Positions 1-13,800 of a DNA stretch of 64,000 bases are shown here, piece after piece. The DNA lies in assembly GCA_009869945.1 (NCBI GenBank), contig WIXG01000200.1, forward strand, positions 62,001 to 126,000, given 5' to 3'. The translations under genes were made by a program, and so were the position numbers. The stretch comes from Mesaphorura yosii (lineage: Eukaryota; Arthropoda; Collembola; Poduromorpha; Tullbergiidae). The notes under the pieces were generated by a model. That model ran no database searches, was not told the DNA's origin, and saw only the letters and a program-made list of their open reading frames with translations. Position 1 is the stretch's first letter. The number at the start of each line of letters is the position of its first letter.

Positions 1-1054
1 CTCCGTGTTGCAAAAATTCTAACTGGTCATTGCAACTTTCGGATTGCCACTGCCACTGCCATTTCAGCAGTCTACACTTCTGACTCGGACTTCTTTCTGG
101 CATTGAACACTGATTACAGAAAGACAAGTTGTTGTCCTGCTGAAAGCAAAATCACATCACGGGTGTCGTTACTTGATTTTCTGGGTGCTGTCTCCCCGCA
201 CTGCGGCGGTATTCTGCTGCGCTGTGATTATTTATTATCACTTAAACGTGTCTGCATATTATTATTAAGCTAACTAACTGATGACTTTTCCTGTGTTGCT
301 GCTGCAGCTAGTTTGCATCCACGCAGCCTCGCCATGTCGTGCCATGCCGTGCGTCTCGATGATTTCGTCAACATTAGCAAGAACAAGAAAGCAGCAAGTA
401 CGGAATTACAACTGTATAAAATTTTATGTACATGTGTTTGTCATGGTTCATTGAACTATTATTCATCTATATCCATAATATATTCAACTTATTACACAAC
501 GTCTTACACTAACGTGTGGATTATTATAATCAACTCGGCTCTTGCTACTCCCTTCATTGGCGCTGCCCGTGTTTAGAAGTATTTAATTTAATCTTAACAG
601 GAACGAAGTTTCGATTATGATTTCTGGTATTGATAAACGACGCATTTAAATCCTTTATCTGCAGAACCAGACCTAACTGTTTGCGAGCTGCTCAGAGCGT
701 ACTTCCTATTCCTTTTGTTTCAGTTTTAAAAAAAAGTCCGTAGTTCATGTGGCGAAAGAACTAAGAACCTTGAATGCGGTCTCATTTATTATTGATACTT
801 ACTCTACCTCAAAAGTCCAGTAGAATTCATTAGACAATTTGGACGAAATTGTCTCGTGGTTTGCTGCTTTACTTCGTTTTCCGTTTCGGTTAATATTTGA
901 TGAATGACTTTTAGATGTACACTGCCAGCGACCGCAGGCATGCGGTCCCATTGTCATCATGTCATTTATAATTAGTCGAGCTCTCGCCCTCACATTGTGA
1001 GAAATTAAGTGCAAATGGAACGGAATGGAGAGAATGAATGTGGAATGTGTTTAC
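1..1054. other. Intron and flank of the left-edge minus-strand gene; no exon seen
   Basis: This stretch lies downstream of the splice donor of the minus-strand exon at 1055-1829, so it should be the first intron of that gene. I looked for an acceptor followed by an open frame on the minus strand and saw nothing convincing. The open frames here are short and carry no recognisable domain. The next exon probably lies beyond the left edge. Confidence 0.5.
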
Positions 1055-1829
1055 CTTTCTTCGTCTGCTGCTGCAAGGTGTTTGTGGTTGCGGTCGTGCA
1101 TGAAATGTTGGTCGCTTTCTCTGCTGCGTTTGTAGTGGTTGTGCTCAGTAATTGAATTTGGACAACTTGTGGTGATCGTAGCGGCGGCGAAGAAGGTGGC
1201 GGTGTGGATGACGAGTGTAACAGAGTAATGTGATTAGCCGTATTGGTGGTGTCTCCGGAGATGGCCCCAGCGCACGTTGTAATCGATTCATTATTCAGAA
1301 CTCCGGGTTCCAACTTAATACAATTAACGGACAGGAGACTGTTATTGTTGTTGTGACTCAGAATGTTGTTGTTGTTCAGGCTGATTTGTTGCTGGTGGGT
1401 TTGATGCGGGCTGTGAATCTGAATCTCCTGTGTACCTGTTGCCGGTCCAAGCATCTCATCCGGTTCCATCTTAACGTGGACATTGGTCGGGGTGGTCGAG
1501 GGTGAAGCTGCAGTGGTCGTCGGTGACGCATCCGCCGAGTTCGTCCCATGCGGTGGAGAGAGTCCGGAAGTCGAGATTAAGTCTAGAGAAGCGTTGGCAG
1601 TGTTGAGGGACGAAATGGGGGCAGGGTTGCTCGACGGACAAGTTTTGTTATCAGTCGAAGTATTCTGCTGGGAATCCGGCGTGGCCGACGATGTGAAAGA
1701 GTCAAATAGGTCGTCCGTCGTTCCATCGTCGCAGAAACTCAGCTCGAAATCGAACGAGTTGCTTTGTGAGTTTAAGGCGGCCAGAGTCGGGTTGGACTGC
1801 GACGTGCTGGTTGATTCTACTTTGAACAT
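1055..1829 (-). CDS. First coding exon of a Ser/Thr/Asn/Gln-rich, probably nuclear, regulatory protein (partial)
   Basis: An ATG at 1829 opens 258 codons plus one base. The frame runs to a splice donor, GAAAG|GTAAAC, at 1055/1054, so the gene continues off the left edge. The protein is low in complexity. Residues 24-46 form an acidic, aromatic patch of the activation-domain kind (DDLFDSF at its end), followed by long Ser/Thr/Pro stretches and Asn and Gln runs near 146-163. Three lysines sit in the SUMO consensus (hydrophobic-K-x-E): FKVE at K3, VKMEP at K120 and IKLEP at K172. The last two match the synergy-control motif of transcription factors. No DNA-binding domain lies in this exon and I do not recognise the family; a bZIP, bHLH or nuclear-receptor regulator would fit. 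That it is coding rests on the length, the real ATG and the good donor. Confidence 0.7.
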
Positions 1830-4800
1830 TCTGATGCCGTTCCTTTCCTGTCTTCGATATTGTTATTGATTCGGGTTTCCGATATTATAATTGGCACTTT
1901 GTTTAGTATTATTCGATTTTCTGTTCCAAGTCAGCGTCTCCAAACTCCCTTCCTGTTGCCAATTTCCAATTTCCTGGAAAGAAATCAAAAGCCAGAAGAA
2001 ATTGAATCAACTCTGAAGTTTCTCATTGACATTTGCTTTTACTTTGCATTTTGCAAGCATGCGTCGGCTGCTGAATTTTTAAGGATGAAGTGTACGTGTA
2101 AGTCAGGTGTGCACTCTTCGCTCGACTTAAGCATGTAGTCGCAATGATGAGGCCGAAATATTCCACACACATACAGCACGCCAGCTACAAAAATGTGCGC
2201 CGAGCATAAGGAGGAAGTTTGAGGGGAAAATCCTTTCTCTGAATTTCTCTCTGCTCAAATCCACATATTATTATCATTGCTATTCCGAGTTCGTATTTAA
2301 CTTTTCCCCATGCATTATGCTTTCCTAATTTACATGACTCACTAATTTTTCATCGTAAAATTACCATGGCAGTGTCTGCGTCGAGAAGAAACAACCCAAC
2401 AACTTTGTTATGTGGAAATTATGTATTAGCAGAGCAAAGGCGGTGCGCGATGGCATTTGAGTCGAGAATGTGGACGAGAGTTTTATTATTTATATTTTCC
2501 TATGTGAATGTGTGCGTATCTCTTCCAGTCAACTCGTAAGTCGCTTCCTGTCCCGTATTTCACTGTGCTTTCTTCCTAATACAACGCGCACGACGTTCCA
2601 TTCGGATCGCAGCATGCAGTACAATTCGGAGGAAATGATGTTCATTGCTTTGTAGATTTAGGCGATGGAGAAATGAGCACGACAAAGCAAGCAGAACGTT
2701 CCCTTCTTTCGCTATTCAACACACTTTCCAATTCCATTTTCATATTTCTGCGTCGAGTCGCGCACAGCGCTCAGAAAATGAGAACGAAGAAATGAAGAAT
2801 TGTGTGAGCTAAAGGGAAGATTGCAATGATTCTTTCCTTTGCGATCGAATAAAGCCAATATAAGCGAGCACGAGTTCATTCAATTTAAAAGGTGGGGAGG
2901 CACATCCAAATTTATTTGGCAGCGGAAGCAAAGCACGGTGAGGAAAGTTTGCCTATAAATCTGAAATTATATTTTGCACAAAGTGAGGATCGTAATAAAA
3001 TCTTTGAAATGAATGCAAATAGTTCCGAGTTGTTGTTTGCGAAGAATCGCGTCACCAAAGAAAGAGTTGTAATTTTATGTTTATAGTCATTACGAATGCG
3101 CCGTCCCGCACGAGGCCGCGAGGCTCGTCCACTGAAATAAAGAGCTTGTCGTCGTCTCGTCAGTGAATTGTGAGGAGCAAACGTGGAAGCAAATAGGAAG
3201 GAGCGACCTATTTATAAGGATTTTGGAAAGGAAAGAATAAGTTTTGAAACTCGCCATAAATATTTTTGCCATGTACGAAGGACGCTATGCGACGACGGCG
3301 ACTCAGTTACAGCATAGTGCGGCAATGGCAAATGGTCTCGTGTTGGTCGGGAGAGTGAAAGCGGTGAGCGTAAGCATCGGAACATATTACAGCAGTACAA
3401 ATCCAGAGAGAGAGAGTCTTCTGACATGAGCGCGCAACACACATGACTTTCACTACGGCAGCGAGCCGCCCAAGAGCCAGTGTGCTAAAAAGTGTAACAT
3501 CTTTTTTTGGCAAAATGGAACTAAAAACAGAGTTGCAGGTCTACTTTTACTTTTCCATGCATGCCGTGGACGTGCGACGGTTTTGAGTGGAGTTGTAGGA
3601 GTTTTGTAGCTGCAGCACAGTTGAAGAGGCACAACCATAAACCGAGAGCCTCGTAATATTACATTAAAGAAAATACCCTTGACTGAACCGGATATCGATT
3701 TTCTTTTGATATAATTCCACGTGCACTTCCCTTTCATTTCACTATCTGCACACGTACTTTCTTTTCATTTTTGCCTTTCTCCTCCAGACTTATTCTTAAG
3801 CTCACAAAACTAAACTATTAAACTTTTTAAGCTTATCTTTTCATACCTTTGATAATAATAAATAGAATATCTCCTGAGTCGACGATTCGATGGGTATCGC
3901 GTTTACATTCAGACCTCGCATATGCAGCAAGAAAGGTTCACGGATCCGTGTTTCTGGCGGACAGGCACGACGAGGAGTGTTTGATTCCACCAGTCTCGTG
4001 AGAACCTTTCGGATTGTTACCTTCTCAATCTACGTTATAGCATTACAAAAAAGGCAGCGTAAACCAACGTCTATATCATTATCTGGTGTATTCAGTGTCA
4101 GCTCAATTCTTTTCTCTATTATTCTCAGTTTCTATCTCTCAATTACTCCTCTACGCATTAATACTTCACTGCTGGCACTGTTCGGATTCTCCTTCCCCTA
4201 CGCTCACGTGTGCCGTGTGAGTGAAAGCAGACTGACACAAAGGAACATGAAAGGCGTGAATGTGGGACATGTGAGTCGAACGGCACACTGTGAACTCTGT
4301 GTGCCCTATAAATACTTAAACTTTAAAATGATAAATCTATTCCACCGTCGACGAGTAATATCAATCTACCCTTCGTGTGGCACAGGAAGCTCGCATTTGC
4401 TCGCATGCTTTCACGAAATAAAATCAAACCCGCTCAACAATTTGCTAGGCCTGCACTCGCTTTGTGTCGGCTGCAGTTATGAGTTATGGGCTGTGTCTCT
4501 CAGCACTGAGTCTCTGATTCAGAATTAACATGCAATCTCGAGATACTTGATTAATAATGCAGAAGAGCAATTCATTTCGTTCGCACTTCTTGAATTACTC
4601 CAGACATGACACCATTTTGGGCTTCGCACCTTGTAATTTGTACTGTTGGTCGCAACCCATTTCGTGTGTGTGAATTAAGTTGTGAGTTGTCTGCGCATCG
4701 CGGCGACGGGGTGCGAAAAGTGGCGAAAGGGCAAAACTAATTAGTTACTAATGAACCACTGGGCTCCTTTCGCTGCCAGGATTTGCTCTTTACATCCAGA

Positions 4801-7800
4801 GCAGCGAGGACCCGACAACCAACCACGGGCCAGAGAGGTGTCATTACAAACGGCAGACGGCATTAGGTAATGTAACGAGTGTGCACATGCACACTTACAT
4901 GACATGGCACACGAAGGCACAAAGTCGTTAAACCTTTTGTGCTCGCAGATTACAATGTAATATAAAATTACATAAAGTTGCTTGGGTCTTCGAGTAATAA
5001 ATGGGCATGAAGTTGCTCTCTCCTCCGACTCTTTATGTTCTCCATGTGATCTCCTTCACAAATACAAATGATGCTGTAATAACTCCAAACTTTGTTATAA
5101 GGCAGCATGGAATAATAATAGTGCGCATTGGATCCTTTCCTCGCCGCTTCACTTTTCCCTAATGATAATAACTTTGGCTCTCCGTCCGCGGGCGCGGAGA
5201 AAGTGCCTGGAAAGAAGAAACTTAGAAGACTGTCAGGGAGAAATATTGGTACCAAATTATTCTGGCATTTTGTCTAATGTAATGTTCGCGTCTTGGCAAT
5301 ATTTGCCAATAAAGCCCTATTAGCAGACCCTTCTCCTTTCCGAATGTCCGCTTCTCTGCCATTCCACCTGCAAAGTGTTTTAATAACGCGGATTTTCTAT
5401 AATTAATAGATCTGCAGGAGAACCATAAGACGCGTTCACGTTCATGGAAAAGCACGTTCTCGAATGGAATTGTCACCCGTTGCTCAATTGCCCATTCACG
5501 ACGTAATGCGCAGCCCAAACAAACCCGAGTCAGATGCAATCATATCTTTTAATGAGTTCATTCTAAAAATGTCTTCGGAGGAATGTCAACAGTTAAACAA
5601 AAAGGGGCAAGTAAACAGTGAAATGCAATGCAAAGGCAAAGCCTTGGAAGCGAATAAAAATGCCAGCCTAAAATTAATTGGACATTCAATCCGAAATTTG
5701 TTTTTCCAGAAGCAGTTTTCTCTTGATCCAATTATAATCTCTTTTAATTATAGGAAAACCGTGCCCTACTCTTCTCCAGCTTCGATCTTCTTGCCAGGTG
5801 TATCAGGTATCCAACATCCAAGTTATCTTGGCCGAACAATGCATCGGTCTATTTTTAACTATGAAAAGTAAACTCTTCCGTTTTCCTCCAGATTGGAACT
5901 TGTCCTTAAAATTGAAAGTTCAATATTGAATGAAGATCGTGCATAAAGGGGCCAAGTTACGTCTTTCACTGCGATGAGGCGACGAAGCAACTTAATTACG
6001 TATTGAATTTGCAATATTTACGAGCTTGTTTCCGTTCCACTAATTACATTCCTGGAGAGACTCGAGTAAATATCAGGCTCATAATTTCCCTGCAAGACTG
6101 GAATTAGTAGTGGCATGAAACTGTATTGTCTTGAGATGGAATTTTGGATTGTGCGGGAATCACACAGAAATCGATTAGAATTAGGAAGACGAACAATATG
6201 AAGTGAGAAATGCTGTAATGCTATTACTGAGCACAACTGCTTCTCATCGCAGCTCCTTCGTCCGTCGCATCGCATCAACGCAAAGTTTTTGGTCGTCATG
6301 ATCAACAACGGAAAAGAAGAAGACAAAAAATCTCGTTTAACGGTAAAATATTTCGTCTTCTCTTTCGGGGCTTCATCTCCATCCAGTTCCCATTCATCAT
6401 AATCCATTATAACCGAACTATCGGGCACAAATCGGCGTCTTCAGGCTTCAGCATGGGTCTACCTGCAATCTTTAAACTTTCTCACTTCCAGTTACCAGGT
6501 ACCTGTCGCCAGACACAGGCCCAGAGCTGGGCTACACATGTGGGGGAAATAACAAGTTGAAATCAAAATGAAAGCAAACAACCTAACGAAAAGTGAACAA
6601 TGTCCTCAACCGAGCGGTTGAAGTTGTCTGAAAACCAATAAAAGGAATGACGCCTTGAAATGGAACGCCAATAAGATGATGAAGCCGTAATGATGTAATG
6701 CGAAGATGCTTAGCAACCACAGGCAACTGTGACGGAAGACACACGTTCAGTTAAGCGATAATAAAAATGCAATTACAATGTGCCACATGTCTCAAGTGGT
6801 GTCACTCTACTTTTGTATGCACAGGTAAGAAGGCATGTGCGGGCGGATTACAAGAGTAATGATTCCAAGCTCTGAGCTGAAGACGGCATGAGAATGAAGT
6901 CAAACACTTTCTTTCCTTGAAATCGTCTGAGCCAGAAAGAAAAATGTGCGAAAGTTAGCACGACGCTCTGGATGCTGCTGAGGCGAGTGGCAGAGGAAGT
7001 ATTTACATAATTTAAAGCTAATCCTTATTTCACAGCTACTAGACTCGAATTAACGCGGAGAAGACGGCATTCGCCCGTTATATGAATGTGGTGAAGTAGC
7101 AAATGGGAATGTCTAATTAGAGAAGCGTTACGGCAGTCGGCTAAGACCGGAGTCGTTTAAACAGTAAAATCCAAATAAAATTTGGTGAATTGGAAGCAAA
7201 AAACAATTCGAACGAGGCAAATACGTGAGTATGCCAAGGCATAAAATTTACAGTTTCAACTTTTCGTTGCAGAGTTAATCTGTACCGTGCCTCAGTGCAT
7301 TACATCATAATACAGTTATGGACTTTTGTATGCGCGTATTGCCAGTTCGTAGGCAGGAGCGCTTAGCATCTAATCCATCATCTTTCTTTTATGAAAGAAA
7401 AACAGATTCACGGCGCGGTACGCTGTTAATGATCGTCGTAAAGTCGAGCTGAGATGTGTGTAGAGTTTTAAGCAGGAAGATTATCGTAATGCACATAAAT
7501 CGTCAGCTTGCCCCGTCCTCCTGTCTGGCCCGTGCTTCGCGCTACGCGATAACTGATTCAGACGCGTTGATACTCTGTGTTCGCACTGTAGCGTTTTATG
7601 ATGCACTTTGAAATGTATCATGTCATGTCTGTGATTAGTCACATACTTTTAGCTCGCAAGTTTGGAATTAACATGATCTGCTTACGGCTCTGCGACTCAT
7701 CTACAGGTGTGTATGGAGACCAGGATAGCGCGGTGAAACGTAAGCACGCATAAAAAATGTAAACAATACGAGCACGTTCAATGAATTCGCATTCGCGAGC

Positions 7801-10800
7801 AGGCAACATCTCAACTCAACTCTGCTCGCGTTCCAGTTCTACGAGTACAGCGCGTTTTCGCAACCTGCCTCGCCGCAGTGGAGTCCGCATTGGAAATGGG
7901 AATGAGACACTTACCTGTCCTCTTGACTATCTTGGCCACTGAATTATGTAATGAGCGATGATTTGACTTGATTGCAACTCATTTTGAGACAACTGTCATC
8001 GAAGTATTGATCTGGGCTATCGATTCTTATCGCTCTCAATTCAGTATTCAGGTTGCGCTAGAAAAGTCTCGATTCAGTTCCGAGTACGCAATAACGAAAT
8101 CTCACAACTTTTCTCCGGAGGCTCCAACTTTGAAGAGACAGGAAAGCTGGGCCGTAATTAGATTCGGACACGAGGCAGGCAGCGGGAGCAGGAAAGTAGA
8201 GTTCACGTTTCACTCGCGGGCGAAATCAGTAATTTTGTGTTTGTGTATTGATGTTGAGACTTGTAAGTCTTCGTTTGCCCCTATGGCCTATTCATCTTAC
8301 AAAGTACTTTCACTGTAACACATTTTTGCTAAACTTTGCTCGGCCCGGAGAGAAAATCGTCCTTTGAGTTTGCGCCTTTCAAGTTCAGTGGAGTAATTGA
8401 TTCGAGTGCAGTGCAGAGGAGAGTCAATTGAGACACCTTCACGGCCCAACCGATCGGCTGTGGTGCCGCTGTGCAGTTCTTCATCTGTCAATCGGACGCT
8501 GCCCGGAGATCTTGTCTCAGCAGTTCCAGACACTCACACCTTCTTTCCTGTCACTAATTGCGTGTTTACTGTCGAGGTACGCTGGCCGCACACGGAGACA
8601 AAGACGCCGTGTGTTTGGCTGAGATGTGAGGGAGTATTGATGTTGTGTGCTCTTTGACTTTTTGCGAAAACTGAAACCAGTCTTGATTTGAGACTCTCAT
8701 CTCGTCGCGTTTCTTCATCCACTGAAACTACTGAAGACTCTTATATAACGCTCTATTACTTAACTGTACTACTCGGCTATCCCACAACTGTTTACAATAC
8801 CCGTGTTGTTATGCTGATAGCTCAGAACAGAGCCACTGACTTGTGGGACTCAGATCCAAAGCACATGCACGGCTTGAGAAATACGTGTACTCGAGCCACA
8901 GCAGTTCTTACGGGCGAGTAGGCGACGACTACTGCAGGATTCAACAGCAGAATGAACAAAGTTTCTCCCAACACACAATGTTGTCGAAATGGTACACTTC
9001 TGCTTGCAGAGGAGCGTCTTCATTGAGCGTACTCCACAAGCGTTACTCCCGTGAAGCACGGAAAAGAGCGACCGAACCCTTTTGCCCATGCATACACTTT
9101 CATTCTCGAGTTCCAGTTGGCTCTGTGGAACTTCTTCCTACTTTGAGGAAGACGGATCGAAGATATCAGTCTCAACTAGCACTGCGAGGAGAGACACTCG
9201 AATGTGGCACACAAGTCCTCCCTTTTTAAGGCATAAGGCAGCAGGAGAGAAGGCAAGAACCTTTAATGCTTTGATAAGGATAATATATTACTCGGTGATG
9301 GCACTTTCTGTACTCGCACTCAGGTCTCCCGCCTGCGTGCGAGAAATGAAGGAATTTCATCTCCTTTTGTGAGAAACTGTACAGATGAAATCTCATTACC
9401 GAAATATTTTATTCGACTTCCAGACCTCAGCACCAGACGCCAGAGGCTTCAGTTCGAGGAACAGAAGACTGTGGTCAGTTTAAGCACACCCGAGCCTGAG
9501 TTGGGACAACAAACTGGCCTGAGATGTGCCTGACGTATTTCTGCGACTAATGGAAATTGATTGTAAAAATGTCCTAGGCAATCCATCAAAATCTTTTTCA
9601 GACAGAAACGGAACAGGCCGTACGGGACATGTGCGTCAAGTGTCACGGTACATTTGATCCCTGATTTCTATGCAGAGACTTTCAATTCATCCAGACAAGT
9701 CGTATAGCCCAAGTAAAAAAAATCTTCAGAAGTTTATGCTGAAGTAGGGCTGTCTATTTAGGCAGCCTCCAAGCACGTACAGGAGAATAGTTAATTGACA
9801 GCTCGGTGGGCCATATCCAAAATTATATTATCAGGCAAAAGTTGCGAAAGTGCTGAGGCTTGGGTTTCGGTTGATTGAGATGTGGCAGCAGAGAGAATTT
9901 TCAGCGTACCGCAATCTGAAGAAATCTCAACAATTTTGCTCTGCCTGCCTCATTTCCATACCGCTTTCATTATCCAACAACGCACACGTTGGGCTGCGAA
10001 GTTGGCTGCATCCAACATTCCTGAAAAGTCACGTCGTCGTAATATTATAATCAGCAAATGCAAATGTACGAAATCATTCAACTTTCTATTCGCAATGTTT
10101 CGGAAGAGAAGAGCTCGCGAAGAGGTTTAATGTAACACCGCACGTTAGTTGAGAAAAGTTCAATAGCTTATGCATATGAGTTTGTAAAACAGGATAAGGA
10201 AGACTTCTTTTACCCTGAGAGCGACTGGTGTTGCATGAAGCGCGGCTGCAGGACCTCATCCGATCTGTGAGGTGAGTAAATAATGTATTCACGACGAGTA
10301 CAAGTTGATCATTGCTGGTGGTGAATTAATGCATGCATTAATTTGAGTTTGCAATATGAGTGCGATTTGTTGTTTGAGATATGATGAACGCGACTTTTTC
10401 TCTTTGCTGACTACAATTTTGCATTGAAAAAAATAACGAGTCTTTACGACGAAGGAATATTTAAAATGTACTTAACATTTTGGTCAAGGTGACTAAAATA
10501 ATGGAATCGAGTCGGAGAAAAAGACCGGGCAGAGATAAGACCCGGTATTCCGAACATCAGCATAAAGTCGTGAAATTGAGACCCGTTCTGTGCAGAAGAT
10601 GGGATTAAATCCCGTTGGTGGTTTCTGCTTGGGCGAACTAGCCAATTGATACAGTCCAGGGTACGAATCTACTCGGCATAAACGCACAGATTACCACGCA
10701 GTAAAATCTTTTGCACAAGCCTTTTTGCCATGCATGCATGTCAGATACTCATTTGAAAGTGCATCACACCTGTGATGATAAGAACCGATTCGCCAAGAAG

Positions 10801-13800
10801 CTCTGCATTAGAGCGGCAATAAAGTAGTTTGCGTGAAGGCTATTTTGCAAACATGAAATTATCTCATCTTCAGAAAACAGTAAAAGTTTTTATGCCGGTT
10901 CTCATTTCAAGTGTAAATAATCATTTCGGTATGATGGTATTGAGAGACACATAATCGCATAATTGCTGACTACATGAAATTTACAAAGAGTGACTCGTTA
11001 AAAAGTAGAGTGCGATACGTGAGAACCAGCAAGGCGTGTAGCATGACGAGACTGAAAAATAATTACAATTATTATTGCTCGCCAACGGTCTTGATTCGTT
11101 TCCGTAAATACCGAGTTTAGCCACTTTGGGCCGTCTCTTCGTATTCCGCCCACTAATTTTAATTATGGCTATTAATAAAACCATTATCTTTGTTTTACTG
11201 TCTTTGTGCTTTTGGTGAGAACAATAATTACTATTGTAAGGACACAACATAACAACTATTTCTTCCGTCCCCTTCATGGTCTCCAGTCGAAACTGCGCAA
11301 GAAAGGAAGAGCTTGACGGCTGTCATCGGCAATCGTCATTGATAAGTACATATTTAACGTCTTATTTGAGTGTCCAACGAAAAAGATTCTGGACTGCCTT
11401 AGTCGATAGGCTTATATTCAAATAAATATCGCGTAAGCCGTGATTTGATTGCACCGTACAAATGCCAACTGCTCACGTAGGGCAATGAGTGTTCAAAATC
11501 AAGATATTCGGTTTTGTAAGGAGTGGTTTGAAATCTCTGATTCGATTGTAGTCCGTTTCAATTAATCTTGAGGTTTAGCAATGATCTGCTGGTAAACCCA
11601 GCCAAAGTCCTGTTCGCAGTTACACATTCAACACAGGGTACAGGTTGTATCGTGCTACGGGAAAGTGCTAGTAAAATTATTCCACAGTTTGCTTGTCTAA
11701 ATTAATTATACTTATGTGCGGCCAAGACGCTTTGTTAATCGTCGCATCTACAGTCCTTTTTGTAGTCAAGTTAATCATTGATACATGGTTCTTGCACACA
11801 AGCTATCACAATAAAGTTGCAATTGCAGACAAATTCTACAGCGGAAGAATTATTTGACACTAGTGCGCCACCTCCCGCTTGTGCACGAAAATCTCAAGCA
11901 GTTACTTTCGGTGAAAGCACGACAGAGGCTCGAAGGAGGCTCATGTTCGGTTTCTTTCACTATGCCGTCAGAACGTCTTTGTTCTGTGCTTCAGCATCAG
12001 CTTCAACTTCCCACTGCTCGAACCACCAATTCTCGCAATTTCGTTTCAAACTGAATGGTAATTTCTGAACAAGTATTTGATCCGGCATTAAATTGTTTTC
12101 TGTTATTGCGACAAAAGAATTATTTATGCTTAGATGATTTGATTTAGGGGGTGTTAGGATTTGAGCTTTTGGACTGAAATATACTGAGTTATCTTGCAAG
12201 CATTTATTTTCATTTGAAGGCTTAAGTGATAATGTTTGCTATTATTGGTGCCGAGTTTGTGATAAGAAAGAATTGCCGTTTCGCCTCAGTTTGGAAAATT
12301 TCAGCATTTGCGCAGAAAACGTTCTGAGATTCAATCTGTTCTATTTTCACGATTCAGTTATAACTGGAAGAATCTGACGCAGTCATATTTTCATGCTGGG
12401 AATGGAACTCAGATACAAAAAACACCCTTCCAGCTCCTTCAAAATTAAAAACGGAAGACGACACTTGAATTTTGCCGCAAACGAAATTAACTTTCCAATT
12501 TTCTCGTCTGAGATTTCATTAACTGTGCCTTTTAAAGCCTCGAGGAAAGAATAATCAAAAGCAGCTCCGATTTTAAGAAGTGCGAGACATAGAACTTAAT
12601 TAAACCTTGACAGCATAATTATACGGACATGACATAATTAAAAAGTCTAACTGAACTTTGGGTCTTCGGGGTTCAACAAGGCTCAAGACGTTGACAGGTC
12701 AGAAGTTACAAGTCGCAGACACTTTGAAGAAAGTGAGGTTTGTGACCATACAGAATGCAGACTCTCCAGCTTGTGTAACTTTGTAACCTCTCACTGAGGC
12801 CAGGTACATGATCGTGTGATATTGTGTATTTGTGACAGGAAGGCTTTGTTGGACTAGATTCAAGAAGTCGACGGAGAAGGTCAGGGAAAGGGCGCTTAAG
12901 AGAATGGAGAGGAAATTGTGCATGCTTGGTAGATGAAGATTAGGTCGAAGAAAGTCAAGTGAAAATCTGTATACCTCTGGCGGAGTGCGGAGAGACAGGA
13001 CGAAGGTTTGTCCTGCAAGGCAGTGCGCACTGCCTCCACAGCCATAAAGATAATAATAAAAAGATGAGAAGAGAGAAACTTTCTTTATGTGAGAAATCCA
13101 GCAGCCGGGCTGAGTTGAAAGAGAAAGGGAGGTCTGTCGCGGCAGCAGAGGAGAAATGAGCACAGACAGTATTATAGAAACATTAAAAATCGTAAGAATT
13201 GTGAATTGCTTCTGCAAAACCCATATAATGTTCCTATTCACTTTCTTTTTATTTCTCAGCCTTTTCTTTATTATTGCAATCTCCTTTTCTCATAATATAT
13301 TATGAGTTATTATGACAAACATGCTCGTGTATGTCTATAATTTTCGAAATAAAAACCTTACGGCATTAATATTAGCAACATAACTGCCAGTTAGCTGCGT
13401 CAAGAGTGGTTTCGTCAAAGGAATTTATCAGGCTCTTTCGAGAATAACCCATAACACTACATATTTTTACGTTTACATTTACAAGGTCCATTTTCCCTTC
13501 GATCGTACAAACAACTTAATAAAAATGATACAAAAAGTGACACTCTGGTGACATGATACATCATAAGAGTATATTGAATTTGCAAAGGATACGATAAGAT
13601 ATTAACGCAGAGCCGAGTGCAGTGTTTCGGATCGCGGTCTTCGTCTCGGAGTGCATAAATGCGATACGTGCGGCCCAGCCGGACAAGACCAGACTGAATC
13701 AGTAAAGAACTCAACAAAGTGAGCAGTAAAGCAAGAGCAACGCTATTCGTCTTTCTGACGTGAGATTATTATTATATCTCTGAAAATCAAGAAGAACGCA

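Noticed and set aside
12699-13241. 180-codon minus-strand open frame
   Set aside because: It lies in strand-biased DNA, mixes low-complexity Ser/Leu/Phe runs and shows no domain, exon borders or overall protein-like pattern.
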